This document shows, one piece after another, positions 46,980 through 55,297 of a stretch of 64,000 nucleotides of DNA. The notes below the pieces were generated by a model that saw only the letters and a program-made list of their open reading frames with translations, was not told the DNA's origin and searched no databases. This DNA is from CAZXWN01 sp964644695 [NCBI: uncultured bacterium] (GTDB lineage Bacteria > UBP4 > UBA4092). The stretch lies in NCBI GenBank assembly GCA_964644695.1, contig CAZXWN010000003.1, positions 1-64,000 on the forward strand, written 5' to 3'. A program made the position numbers and the translations under genes. The number at the start of each line of letters is the position of its first letter. Position 1 is the stretch's first letter.

Positions 46980-47492
46980 TTACTGCTGGGGAGAGTTTTT
47001 GACTTGCCGCCATAGAGATTTCAACATGGATTTAACAATTATCTTGTGAAAAGGCTTCACAAAAAAGAAATATATCCGGCCCAGGCGGTTGTTGTAATGA
47101 ACCAAAGTAGAGGAGTAAACATTTGTTGTTGTGTCAGATAGGGGTTCCACTCGGAGGGATGTCCTGAAATCAAGATGGGAGTCTTCCTCACCCAAGACAA
47201 CTTCTGTCTCATTTTGATAAAGAATGGTAAATAACAGGGTATTTTCAGGTTTGAGGATTTCTTTTTCTGTTTTCAGGCCCAGAGGTTCAACGATTCGATT
47301 CCGGATATAGAGTAAAACCTTGGTCCACCCGGGTGTTTTCCCGAAGGAGTGCGCCATTGCCTCATCAATCGTGATTTTCCCTGGGACCTGGATTCCATAC
47401 ACATCCTGATAATCAATGGGTTTGAAGTCTTTGGCAATGATGGAGTTATCCGGCAGCACCGGGGAATAAGTGATATGTTTTGAAGGGTTCAT
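46980..47492 (-). CDS. DUF2867 family protein
   Basis: 170 residues matching the DUF2867 pattern (DYQDVYGIQVPG, FGKTPGWTKVLLYIRN, RIYFFFVKPFHKIIVKSML). The fold is probably SRPBCC-like (START superfamily), binding a small hydrophobic ligand. Its ATG overlaps the stop of the upstream MFS exporter, so the pair is translationally coupled. A role in handling or sensing the compound exported by the transporter is a guess. Confidence 0.75.
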   Translation of the reverse strand: MNPSKHITYSPVLPDNSIIAKDFKPIDYQDVYGIQVPGKITIDEAMAHSFGKTPGWTKVLLYIRNRIVEPLGLKTEKEILKPENTLLFTILYQNETEVVLGEEDSHLDFRTSLRVEPLSDTTTNVYSSTLVHYNNRLGRIYFFFVKPFHKIIVKSMLKSLWRQVKNSPQQ

Positions 47493-48895
47493 CAGGATTT
47501 TACCGAATGATGCCGTTTCAAATTACCTCGGGACAAAGAGGCCCAGATACCCAGAACACACAAGCCGCAGCAAACCTTGAACATGACATCCAGCGCCGTC
47601 AGAAAGGCAGGGTAGGATTCTGGAGTTATTTTCACATTCCCAATATAAATGGCAAACACTAAAGATGCTCCGCCCATGGACATCACCTGACCCAATAACC
47701 GCATAGAACCGAGAGTTCCGGAAGCCAGTCCTAAATATTTTTTCTCGACAGAACTCATGACAGCGTTCGTATTCGGGGAAGAAAACAGGCCGAAGCCTAT
47801 CCCCAGAAAGAGCAGTCCGACCACAACCTGCCAGATAGCAGTATTGTGATTCAGAAAACTGAAGGCCAGAAGACCGAGGGCACACATCGCCATTCCCAGG
47901 GAGGATAAGACTCGAGGCTGGACTTTGTCGGATAATCGTCCGGAGAAGGGGGAAAACAGAGCCATGGTAATGGGTTGGGCTAACAGGACCAGTCCGGCTT
48001 TCTGTGGGGGAAGGCCCTGGATATATTGAAGATAAAGACTGAGCAGGAATCCGACCGCGTATGTCGCCGCATAATTGATTAATGCCGCCAGATTCGATAA
48101 GGCAAACACCATATTGTTAAAAATGGCGGGTTCAAGGAGAGGGGAATCGGTCTTGTTTTGCCAAAACCAGAACAACCCAAGTCCGGTGATTCCGACGATG
48201 ACCAGAACAAAACCCTTTATACCGGGCATGAAACTCATTCCAAGGACCAATGAGAGGAGAGAGAAACTGAGAATCGCTGTTCCTGCACGGTCAAAGGAGT
48301 GTCCTTTGGCTTCTGCCCAATCGCCCTTCAGTTGACTGGCAAAATATTGAACAAACAGGATGATGACGATAGGAACCAGAAACACGAAACGCCACCCCAG
48401 ATGTTGAGTAATAAACCCTCCAACGACGGGCCCGAGAGATAATCCCGAATAAACGGAGGCGGTATTGATTCCCAGGATTTTCCCCCTTTGTTGGGGAGGA
48501 TAAAGGGAAACCATGATGGCGGTGCCGGTGGAGAATATAAATGCAGCGCCGAACCCTTCGACGATTCGCATGGCCAGCAGGAAGGTACTGTTGGGGGCAA
48601 TCATTGCCAACACACAGGAAGTAAGAATAATCCATACACCAATTCGGAAAAACTTTTTACGGCCGTACATATCCGCTGCCTTACCGATGGGTAAAAGGGC
48701 CATTCCTGCCGCCAGTAAATATCCGGTAGCGATCCAGCTGAGTGAAACCGCCGGCATGGACAACTCTTTTCCAATAGAGGGAAGCGACACATTCAGGGCG
48801 GACCCGAGAAAGGGGGTAATAAATGCGGCCAGGGTGGCCATACGCAGAGATATCGATTGTTGTTTCTTTATAAGAGGGTCTTCAGGAAGTTCCAT
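47492..48895 (-). CDS. MFS drug/metabolite exporter, 14-helix DHA2 type
   Basis: 467 residues with about fourteen membrane segments. Motif A is seen as GKAADMYGRKKFF and motif C-like glycine-rich helices as SVYSGLSLGPVVGG, placing it in the EmrB/QacA (DHA2) branch that exports drugs or metabolites with protons. An extended -10 (TG-C-TAAAAT at 48913-48905) lies 9 bp upstream of ATG 48895 and only 3 bp upstream of an in-frame ATG at 48901. The downstream ATG is therefore preferred and the transcript should be nearly leaderless. It is coupled to the DUF2867 gene. Confidence 0.88.
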   Translation of the reverse strand: MELPEDPLIKKQQSISLRMATLAAFITPFLGSALNVSLPSIGKELSMPAVSLSWIATGYLLAAGMALLPIGKAADMYGRKKFFRIGVWIILTSCVLAMIAPNSTFLLAMRIVEGFGAAFIFSTGTAIMVSLYPPQQRGKILGINTASVYSGLSLGPVVGGFITQHLGWRFVFLVPIVIILFVQYFASQLKGDWAEAKGHSFDRAGTAILSFSLLSLVLGMSFMPGIKGFVLVIVGITGLGLFWFWQNKTDSPLLEPAIFNNMVFALSNLAALINYAATYAVGFLLSLYLQYIQGLPPQKAGLVLLAQPITMALFSPFSGRLSDKVQPRVLSSLGMAMCALGLLAFSFLNHNTAIWQVVVGLLFLGIGFGLFSSPNTNAVMSSVEKKYLGLASGTLGSMRLLGQVMSMGGASLVFAIYIGNVKITPESYPAFLTALDVMFKVCCGLCVLGIWASLSRGNLKRHHSVKS

Positions 48896-48904
48896 AATCA
48901 TTAT

Positions 48905-48913
48905 ATTTTAGCA
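48905..48913 (-). promoter_or_regulatory. Extended -10 of the MFS exporter gene
   Basis: TG-C-TAAAAT on the minus strand ends 9 bp before ATG 48895. No Shine-Dalgarno sequence is visible. Confidence 0.5.
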
Positions 48914-49046
48914 AAACCAGGTTTTCCCCCATGCCGACCTGATTGAGTAGGGAGGGTATATCTGTGTTTTATGTTGAGAAATAAAGTTATTATGATTTTC
49001 GTTTGAAAATCGAACTGTGTGGACACCTTCCGGGTTTACCCTGTTG

Positions 49047-49095
49047 ACGAAGAAGGTACGGAGCGGGTCCGAGCAGGTCCGTGAGTCCTTCGTTA
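49047..49095. repeat. Dispersed palindromic repeat, copy 6
   Basis: A more diverged copy: ACGAAGAAGGTACGGAGCGG, GTCCGAGCAGGTCCGTGAGT, CCTTCGTT. The CGGA...TCCG core and the ACGAA/TTCGT ends are kept. It lies between the MFS gene and the leftward membrane protein gene. Confidence 0.8.
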
Positions 49096-49144
49096 TGATG
49101 AAAAATTTACCCAACGAGATTGATAGTAGAAAATGGGGATTGAA

Positions 49145-50605
49145 TCAGTCTTTGGTTTTATAAAGAAGACAGGCCACACCGGATATGACCAGGACAATCC
49201 AGGTCCACACCCCGAAAGACAACCCTGACCCCAGAAGGATACCCCAGTTGGCAGATACTTTCCCAGTCAGGAAATGAGAGAGGGCATACCCAAAAAACGG
49301 GTTCATATTATTATCCGGAATTTGAGGGTCCACCGCTGTCCCGATGAACATGAACGCTACGGATATTATCCCTAGAGTATAAAGTGCCGGTTTCCATTTA
49401 TCCGGTAGATAAATCAGAGGGAGAAGCATGAAGGGAAGGGCTGGAATGAAATGCCGGGGACCGAGACTCCATCCACCCCACCACATATAATAAGACGCAT
49501 TAAAGAGGACAAAGACACTCACCACTGCAACGGATAACCACCATTGTTTCCGGTTATTCCCGGCACGATACCAATAGACCCAGGCCGGAAATGCCAGTAA
49601 CAGGATGGGATTCAACAGGAAGATGCCGCGATACAGGCTGAAACTCATTCCCCATAGTGCAGAGAGTTTGGGATACGTTACTCCGGCTATTCCGTGGGAC
49701 ATTTCTTTTCGGAATTCTTCTCCGGCAACGGAGAAATATCCTACCCGGAAGAAACTTCCCGTGGTGGCGTGGTTATACAAAAGAATAATGACCAGGGGGA
49801 CCATTGCTCCACCGATAAAATAAGCCCATTTGACGGGTGATTTCTCTTTCCAGAACAGATACAGGGTCAACAGTCCTGCCAATAAAACAACAGGAAACTC
49901 ACTGATGACCGCATACCCTGCCAAAAATCCGGATAACACCAGCCCGGCTGAACCAGAAAAGAATTTACCCAGACGCAAATCATTATTCCCTTCCAGCAGG
50001 ATAAAAGCTGAGAATAACAGGACGGCGGCAAAGGCATGACCATAGAACAGGGTGGAATAGGGGAAGGCCAGTGTTCCTAAAGAATATATCAGGGTCAGAG
50101 CCAGGGCATACCGGGAATCTTTATCCCGGACCCTGAGGTAATACCGCCATAATAAAAGTCCAAACAACGCTGAAGGAAGGCCTACGACTGCCATCCGGAC
50201 CCCAAAGAGTTTGGCGTACCAGACCAGTTCGTACCAACCGTCTCCGACCGTCTGCGCAACTCCGGTCAATTTCTCAACCCAGGTCATCGCCATATAAACG
50301 GGGATACCCAGAAATGCCGGCCCTGGTGCCTTATCAGAATAATAATGGCCGTTATAAACAGCCTTATCTCCGGTGTTGGTGTGGAAGGAATCTATTTGGA
50401 CGGTTCCCTGATGGACAACCGACATAATCAAATCATATCGTCCCAGGTCGTTCCAGTTCGGCCGATGCCAGGGCCACCAATAGGCCAATAATAAAACGAG
50501 GACCAGCCAAAAGGAGGTATTATTCCATTGAAGGGGCTTTCTTGTTTTGATAGGGGTAGATTCCGATGCCGCTTGATTCGGAGACGGAGATTTCAATTCG
50601 GTCAT
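49145..50605 (-). CDS. Polytopic membrane protein, GT-C glycosyltransferase-like
   Basis: 486 residues. A polar N-terminal tail of about 30 residues is followed by about eleven membrane segments. The first outer loop carries RYDLIMSVVHQGTVQID and VYNGHYYSDKAPG, a signature of a large group of uncharacterised prokaryotic membrane proteins related to PMT-type glycosyltransferases. Activity is not proven by any visible residue. The start overlaps the stop of the upstream coiled-coil membrane protein by 4 bp (ATGA), so the two are coupled. Confidence 0.65.
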   Translation of the reverse strand: MTELKSPSPNQAASESTPIKTRKPLQWNNTSFWLVLVLLLAYWWPWHRPNWNDLGRYDLIMSVVHQGTVQIDSFHTNTGDKAVYNGHYYSDKAPGPAFLGIPVYMAMTWVEKLTGVAQTVGDGWYELVWYAKLFGVRMAVVGLPSALFGLLLWRYYLRVRDKDSRYALALTLIYSLGTLAFPYSTLFYGHAFAAVLLFSAFILLEGNNDLRLGKFFSGSAGLVLSGFLAGYAVISEFPVVLLAGLLTLYLFWKEKSPVKWAYFIGGAMVPLVIILLYNHATTGSFFRVGYFSVAGEEFRKEMSHGIAGVTYPKLSALWGMSFSLYRGIFLLNPILLLAFPAWVYWYRAGNNRKQWWLSVAVVSVFVLFNASYYMWWGGWSLGPRHFIPALPFMLLPLIYLPDKWKPALYTLGIISVAFMFIGTAVDPQIPDNNMNPFFGYALSHFLTGKVSANWGILLGSGLSFGVWTWIVLVISGVACLLYKTKD

Positions 50606-51105
50606 TTTTTCTCAGCCGGAGGTGTATTGGATGGCGTGTTAATGTAGTGGGGTGCACTGGCGGCACGGCGTTCCATGACCTCTATTACATGTTCCTTGAG
50701 GTGTTGGTGTTCCTGTTCCAATACTTGTTTCCGGATTTCAAATTCTTCGTCCTGGATTTGTTTTCGGTATTGGAGTCTTTCCAACCAGCGAGCAATGATA
50801 AATCCCAGTAATAAACAACCGAGGCAGGCGACCAGGAAGATTCGGACTTCACCGGGATATTCTTTGATTCGTTCCCAGCCCTGAACAGCGGTAACCAGGA
50901 CAAATAGAACCATAATCAATATCAGAAAGACCGTTAAAGTCCAAACCCGATTTTTTCGATCCAGCCGTTCTCTGTATTTTCTCTGGTCACGACTCAGCCG
51001 GTTCAATTCTTCCTCATACTCCCGTAATTTGACATATAAGTCATGGGGGATGCTTTGGTGGTTATCGTGTGAAGAGTTGTTTGGATTGTTTATCGGATCT
51101 GTCAT
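50602..51105 (-). CDS. Two-helix membrane protein with flanking coiled coils, unknown function
   Basis: 167 residues. An acidic-basic helical segment (about 25-55, LREYEEELNRLSRDQRKYRE) precedes two membrane segments (about 60-78 and 93-112). A long charged helix follows (about 115-150, EEFEIRKQVLEQEHQHLKEH). No family is recognised. The start is ATG 51105. An extended -10 (TG-T-TATAAT at 51136-51128) lies 22 bp upstream, which rules out the longer frame to 51171. It is the first gene of a two-gene unit with the GT-C-like protein and may be its accessory subunit. Confidence 0.6.
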   Translation of the reverse strand: MTDPINNPNNSSHDNHQSIPHDLYVKLREYEEELNRLSRDQRKYRERLDRKNRVWTLTVFLILIMVLFVLVTAVQGWERIKEYPGEVRIFLVACLGCLLLGFIIARWLERLQYRKQIQDEEFEIRKQVLEQEHQHLKEHVIEVMERRAASAPHYINTPSNTPPAEKK

Positions 51106-51127
51106 AAGGTTTATCCCGTTATTTTGG

Positions 51128-51136
51128 ATTATAACA
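51128..51136 (-). promoter_or_regulatory. Extended -10 promoter of the two-gene membrane operon
   Basis: TG-T-TATAAT on the minus strand sits 22 bp before ATG 51105. Confidence 0.5.
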
Positions 51137-51312
51137 CAGGCAATATTTGGCTTTCGGTCAACAACCATCATTGATTGCCGGCCGATTAGACGGATTCTGC
51201 TTTATTCTTTTTCTGGTATTATTATGTACTTTCAAGGAGTGCTCTTCGTTTACAAGTGATGAAAATATCCTGTGGACGAAATGGGTCTGTTACGGGGATA
51301 TTTCCCCGGAAG

Positions 51313-51321
51313 TGGTAAAAT
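51313..51321 (+). promoter_or_regulatory. Extended -10 of queE
   Basis: TG-G-TAAAAT ends 12 bp before ATG 51334. No ribosome binding site is seen. A hairpin CGGGGA/TCCCCG (51294-51309) lies just upstream. Confidence 0.45.
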
Positions 51322-51333
51322 AATATAAGAATC

Positions 51334-51969
51334 ATGCGAATCAATGAAATCTATCTTTCTCTCCAAGGTGAATCCACCTATTCAGGGTTGCCCTGTGTCA
51401 TGATACGGACCACGGGCTGCAATCTGCGTTGCAGCTATTGTGATTCGGCATTTTCTTTTACGGAAGCCCGTGATATGAGTCTTCCGGAGATTTTGAAGGC
51501 TGTCGATGCGTTTCATGTTCCTCTGGTGGAATTGACCGGGGGAGAACCGTTGTTACAGACAGAATCCCTGGAGTTATTAAAGACTCTTTGTGACCGGAAT
51601 TATACAGTCTTACTGGAAACATCCGGAAGTCTGGATATTTCCAAAATCGACCCCCGCGTCATTATTGTGATGGATTTGAAGTGTCCCTCCTCAGGGGAGA
51701 TGGAATCCATGTTATGGGAAAACATCAATGCTTTACGGTCGAAAGACGAAGTGAAGTTTGTGGTGGGTGATGAACGGGATTTCTACTGGGCTTTGAATGT
51801 TGTTCGGAAACACCGTTTGGATACCAAATGTACGGTTTTATATTCCTGTGTATTTGAGACCCTTCAACCCAGTTTACTGGCAGAATGGATTCTTAAGGAA
51901 CGGGCTCCGGGTCGAATGCAGCTCCAGCAGCACAAATATATCTGGGACCCCCATAAACGAAAAGTATAA
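51334..51969 (+). CDS. queE: 7-carboxy-7-deazaguanine synthase
   Basis: QueE is the radical SAM enzyme that contracts carboxy-tetrahydropterin to the deazaguanine core of queuosine. The 211-residue protein is the usual size and begins MRINEIYLSLQGES. It has the cluster motif C-x3-C-x2-C in CNLRCSYCDS, then VELTGGEPLLQ and LLETSGSLDI. No queC, queD or queF lies beside it, so the pathway genes must be elsewhere. The gene stands alone between the two-gene membrane operon and a repeat-rich gap. Confidence 0.95.
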   Translation: MRINEIYLSLQGESTYSGLPCVMIRTTGCNLRCSYCDSAFSFTEARDMSLPEILKAVDAFHVPLVELTGGEPLLQTESLELLKTLCDRNYTVLLETSGSLDISKIDPRVIIVMDLKCPSSGEMESMLWENINALRSKDEVKFVVGDERDFYWALNVVRKHRLDTKCTVLYSCVFETLQPSLLAEWILKERAPGRMQLQQHKYIWDPHKRKV

Positions 51970-52305
51970 TCAGGGTCATAGGTCCTGTAAGCTTGTCTAT
52001 TTCTTGCTTTCCCTCTCAATTTTTCCTGTCGTATTTTTATTAGACCCATAGGTCCTATAAGTCTCATGGGTCCTATAGGTCCTATGAACCCATCCGTTCC
52101 TGCTCTGCATTTGGCTTTGTTCTTAAGCTCCCCGCCTTATCAAGGAGGGGTGGCGGTCCTCAGCCGGGGTGGTTAGTTCTTCCCCATCTTTCCCATCCCA
52201 TTCCTATCGGACCCATGGGACCTATAAGACCTATTGGACTTATTACGCCGTCCATCAATGGGGAGCTTTGAATTAAAGAGTGTTTGGATTCGTAAAATCA
52301 AACTA
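51970..52305. repeat. Repeat-rich intergenic patch with TAGGTCCTATAAG-type units
   Basis: There is no gene here. It contains scattered, partly palindromic 13-to-20-base units: CATAGGTCCTGTAAG (51976-51990), CCATAGGTCCTATAAG (52046-52061), CATGGGTCCTATAGGTCC (52065-52082) with TATGAACCC, and inverse CCATGGGACCTATAAGACC (52213-52231) with TATTGGACTTA. Between them lies another element (52125-52173): CTCCCCGCCTTATCAAGG, then AGGGGTGGCGG and CCGGGGTGGTT, able to form a CTCCCCGCCTT/AAGGAGGGG hairpin. Both types resemble intergenic repeats seen in other environmental genomes. Confidence 0.7.
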
Positions 52306-52689
52306 TTAATCTTTATGTTTTTTTAATTTCTTTTCTGCCTTAAGCACTTTTTCGTATTGATCAATTTTGCAGTTCAATCGATCCAATGTTTTCTTCATAT
52401 CCTCAATTTTCTCCAACAGAATCCCCCGCTGCTCAACCAATAATTCTCTTCTAGCTTTAACGGTTCTATCTCCTTGTTGAAATAAGGCAACATACTCAAT
52501 GAGGATTTCAATCGGAAGTCCGGCACTCCTCATACATTTAATAAACTCAACCCATCGACAATCCTCTTCGGTGTAGTTTCGAATACCACTTTTATTTCGA
52601 GTTACACTTCGAATCAGTCCAATCCGTTCATAGTATCTCAGGGTATCTGTGGAAATATCATATTTTTTACTAACTTCTGTGATAGTCAT
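52306..52689 (-). CDS. MerR-family regulator, AdhR/NmlR-like
   Basis: 127 residues. An N-terminal winged helix-turn-helix (MTITEVSKKYDISTDTLRYYERIGLI) is followed by a dimerisation coiled coil and a Lys-rich tail. Cys44 and Cys52 lie in EEDCRWVEFIKCMRSAG. Cys52 occupies the position of the aldehyde-sensing Cys in Bacillus AdhR (established knowledge of that family). It is the last gene of the leftward operon that starts at 55093. The operon promoter has the MerR-type 19-bp spacer with a CTTGGAGT dyad, so it likely activates its own operon in response to reactive carbonyls or other electrophiles. Confidence 0.85.
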   Translation of the reverse strand: MTITEVSKKYDISTDTLRYYERIGLIRSVTRNKSGIRNYTEEDCRWVEFIKCMRSAGLPIEILIEYVALFQQGDRTVKARRELLVEQRGILLEKIEDMKKTLDRLNCKIDQYEKVLKAEKKLKKHKD

Positions 52690-52702
52690 TTGTCTAACAC
52701 CT

Positions 52703-53332
52703 TTATCGGATGAAATTGGTGAATGTTTTGGGTTCTTTTTCCGGGAATTTAACCCCGGCTTTCATTCCAGCCTCTTTACATTTTAAGAACCATGCCATAT
52801 TTCTTCCCAGGGTACGCATGATTTGCATGCCTTCTAAATCATTTTTTACATCTTCAGGCTTTATGCCGTGAACCATATTCCAATACTGTGATGAAATAAC
52901 AGGCATTTGTGAGATAGAGAAGTATTTATTGAGCTGGTCAAAAGTTGCCGTGGTTCCTCCCCTTCGAGCAGAAACAATAGCGGCTGCCGGTTTTAGACAA
53001 AACGATTGCGTGGAGCCCAAGTCAGTATAGAAGACCCTATCCATGAACGAAGTGATGGCTCCTCCGGCGGAAGCAAAATGTACCGGTGAACCAAATATGA
53101 ATCCATCGGCCTCTTTTGCCATATCAAGAAACTCATTGACACAATCAGATATTCCACAACGCCCGGTTTTTCGGCAATTACCGCAGGCGATACATCCCGA
53201 TATGGGTTGAGTTCCAATATGGAAGATTTCAGTATCAATCCCTTCGGCGTTCAGTGTGTTAGCCACTTCCCCCAACGCGGTATAGGTACACCCATTTTTA
53301 TGCGGACTTCCATTTACTAATAATACTTTCAT
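52703..53332 (-). CDS. Flavodoxin-family NAD(P)H oxidoreductase / iron-sulfur flavoprotein-like
   Basis: 209 residues. The FMN-binding N-terminus is VLLVNGSPHKNGCTYTAL. The Cys-rich insert CIACGNCRKTGRC is as in iron-sulfur flavoproteins, then FIFGSPVHFASAGG. These enzymes move electrons between NAD(P)H, FMN and a partner or substrate. AGGAGA lies 6 bp before the ATG. It is 19 bp downstream of a second flavoprotein gene and 13 bp upstream of merR. Codon and base use is more A+T-rich than in the housekeeping neighbours. Confidence 0.85.
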   Translation of the reverse strand: MKVLLVNGSPHKNGCTYTALGEVANTLNAEGIDTEIFHIGTQPISGCIACGNCRKTGRCGISDCVNEFLDMAKEADGFIFGSPVHFASAGGAITSFMDRVFYTDLGSTQSFCLKPAAAIVSARRGGTTATFDQLNKYFSISQMPVISSQYWNMVHGIKPEDVKNDLEGMQIMRTLGRNMAWFLKCKEAGMKAGVKFPEKEPKTFTNFIR

Positions 53333-53351
53333 ACATATCTCCTGTGTGGGC

Positions 53352-53891
53352 TTATATCATTTTTCCTGTTTCATAGGCTTGTTTCATTGCTTTACTTTCT
53401 TTGATGTCCCCCAGATTCCAGGCCCCGGTACCATAAATGATTCCCTTTTCTTTTGCACCATTCAGGCAGAAGGTAAATCCTCTAAATCCTTCAATCGTTT
53501 TTTCCATTTCTTCTTTTCTACTGTCTGCGGCGGTCACAATAAAATAGAACTCTTTATTGTTGATGGAAGTGTATCGAGCACAGGTCCTGTCGATAAAAGT
53601 TTTCATCTGGCCACACATGGTATAAAAATAAACAGGGGTTGCCATGACAATGACATCGGCGGCAATCATTTTCTCCAGGATTTCAGCCATATCATCTTTC
53701 TGGGAACAGGCATCTTTCTTCCTAATACAGGCACCACACCCAGAACAATAATTGATTTTCTTTTCTCTTAATAAAATCTTTTCTGTCTGATGTCCGACCT
53801 CTTGCGCTCCTTTGATTAGCTCATCGCACAGAAGATCGGAATTCCCTTTTACTCGGGGAGTAGAGGATATAACCAGTATGTTTTTCTTCAT
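53352..53891 (-). CDS. Flavodoxin-family oxidoreductase with Cys cluster
   Basis: 179 residues with the flavodoxin-like start ILVISSTPRVKGNSDLLCD, the insert YCSGCGACIRKKDACSQKDD and the FMN-loop VIVMATPVYFYTMCGQMKTF. It is related to the next gene but differs enough to be a separate subgroup. AAGAAAGG precedes the ATG. It is the second gene of the MerR-controlled operon and probably a reductase for quinones, nitro compounds or other electrophiles. Confidence 0.85.
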   Translation of the reverse strand: MKKNILVISSTPRVKGNSDLLCDELIKGAQEVGHQTEKILLREKKINYCSGCGACIRKKDACSQKDDMAEILEKMIAADVIVMATPVYFYTMCGQMKTFIDRTCARYTSINNKEFYFIVTAADSRKEEMEKTIEGFRGFTFCLNGAKEKGIIYGTGAWNLGDIKESKAMKQAYETGKMI

Positions 53892-53950
53892 TTTAGAATG
53901 AACCTTTCTTAATATGTACCTAATTTTGGCGTTTGCAGTAGATGGGAAAA

Positions 53951-55093
53951 CTATTTTTTTGTTGGAAAAGCAGGTGTTACATCGAAGGTTTTGGAAACAT
54001 CCTTCAGTAGTTCGGGAATATTTAAATGTTGTGGGCAGGTGCTTTCACACTGTTTACAGTTGATACAGTCGCTGGCTCTTCCATGATTGGCGGCCAGGTT
54101 TATATAGTAAACAAATTGGCTGGATATATTTGTTGTCACTGCACGTTTCGCACTGTTATAAAGGGCAAAGTAATCCGGAATGGCGATACTCTGAGGGCAG
54201 TCTTTCTCACAATATCTGCAGGTCGTACAGGGGATGGCCGTATTTTCGTTAATAATCTCGACGACCTGATCAATGACTTTATATTCTTCTTTACTTAACG
54301 GTTTGAAGTTTGCCATGTAGGATGCATTATCAAGCATCTGTTCCAGGGTGTTCATACCGCTGAGCACCATTATCACGCCTTCCTGGCTGGCGGCAAACCG
54401 AATAGCCCAGGACGGGACAGAAGACTCTGGATTACAGTCTTTCATTAATTGTTCTGCTTTTTCTGGGACGATGGACAGATTGCCACCTTTACAAGGTTCC
54501 ATCACAATAATGGGTTTTCCGTGTTTTCTGGCTACATCGTGACATCGTCTGGATTGGATTCCGGGGTTGTCCCAATCAATGTAATTAATTTGCAGTTGCA
54601 CAAAGTCTAACTCTGGATGTTCAGTTAGAATCTTGTCTAATAGCTCTGGTGTGTCATGAAAAGAGATGCCGAAATTCTTGATTTTACCTTCCCTCTTCTT
54701 TTGCAGACCAAAACTGAAACTGTCAAACTGACAGGCCTTTTTATAGGTATTTACGCCCAGGTTATGCAACAGATATGAGTCAAAATAATCAACGCCACAA
54801 TTTGTAAGTTGTTCATTGAAAAATCGTTCCATATCCTCCTTCGCTTGTAAATCTCTCATGGGCATTTTGGTTGCCAGTTTAAACGTGTCTCTTGGATGTC
54901 TCTTTACAAGAGATTCTCTAACTGCTTCTTCAGACCGGTACCCATGATACACATAAGCGGTATCAAAGTAAGTAAAGCCTTTTTCTAAGAAGATATCTAC
55001 GAGTTTATTTAGAGTATTTTTATCAAATGAGGTTTGATCGTCCTTGTCCAGAAGCGGTAACCTCATACATCCAAAACCAAGCATTTTATCCAT
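53951..55093 (-). CDS. Aldo/keto reductase with two C-terminal [4Fe-4S] clusters
   Basis: 380 residues. The AKR barrel starts LGFGCMRLPLL, with the tetrad-type segment TYFDTAYVYHG (Asp and Tyr) and KLATKMP (Lys). The C-terminal ferredoxin-like part has Cys289, 292, 295, 299 and Cys343, 346, 349, 353, each CxxCxxCxxxCP, for two cubane clusters. It probably reduces aldehydes or ketones using NAD(P)H or reduced ferredoxin. CGGAGA lies near the ATG. It is the first gene of the operon, immediately downstream of the MerR-type promoter. It resembles Clostridia-type proteins, so transfer is plausible. Confidence 0.9.
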   Translation of the reverse strand: MDKMLGFGCMRLPLLDKDDQTSFDKNTLNKLVDIFLEKGFTYFDTAYVYHGYRSEEAVRESLVKRHPRDTFKLATKMPMRDLQAKEDMERFFNEQLTNCGVDYFDSYLLHNLGVNTYKKACQFDSFSFGLQKKREGKIKNFGISFHDTPELLDKILTEHPELDFVQLQINYIDWDNPGIQSRRCHDVARKHGKPIIVMEPCKGGNLSIVPEKAEQLMKDCNPESSVPSWAIRFAASQEGVIMVLSGMNTLEQMLDNASYMANFKPLSKEEYKVIDQVVEIINENTAIPCTTCRYCEKDCPQSIAIPDYFALYNSAKRAVTTNISSQFVYYINLAANHGRASDCINCKQCESTCPQHLNIPELLKDVSKTFDVTPAFPTKK

Positions 55094-55191
55094 TATGTCT
55101 CCGTTATTTCAGTTTGTTCTATTCTTCGTCTGTCACAGATTCCAGCCATTGTGGGAAGAACATGCTTTTATATTATTTTTATGATGATTTC

Positions 55192-55222
55192 AGTATAAAG
55201 CTTGGAGTGAACTCCAAGTCAA
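55192..55222 (-). promoter_or_regulatory. MerR-type promoter/operator of the aldo-keto reductase operon
   Basis: On the minus strand, -35 TTGACT (55222-55217), a 19-bp spacer and -10 TATACT (55197-55192). The spacer holds a perfect 8-bp dyad, CTTGGAGT-GA-ACTCCAAG (55201-55218 on the plus strand). A 19-bp spacer plus a central dyad is the mark of MerR-family activation by DNA untwisting. Confidence 0.88.
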
Positions 55223-55280
55223 GGGTTTATTTAAGGTTACTGAAAATTTTCATAAAGTCCCGTGAGAAATACCGGGTTTC

Positions 55281-55289
55281 TGGTAAACT
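55281..55289 (+). promoter_or_regulatory. Extended -10-like element before the DnaD-like gene
   Basis: TG-G-TAAACT ends 8 bp before ATG 55298, and no Shine-Dalgarno sequence is present. The pattern matches the near-leaderless genes elsewhere in the window. Confidence 0.4.
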
Positions 55290-55297
55290 AAACAACT

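Noticed and set aside
51280-51333. A possible preQ1 riboswitch before queE.
   Set aside because: The short H-type pseudoknot consensus is not present. Only a 6-bp hairpin and a promoter-like element are seen.
52210-52260. Whether the TAGGTCC-type units form a CRISPR array.
   Set aside because: The units are partial, irregularly spaced and in both orientations. There are no uniform spacers or cas genes.
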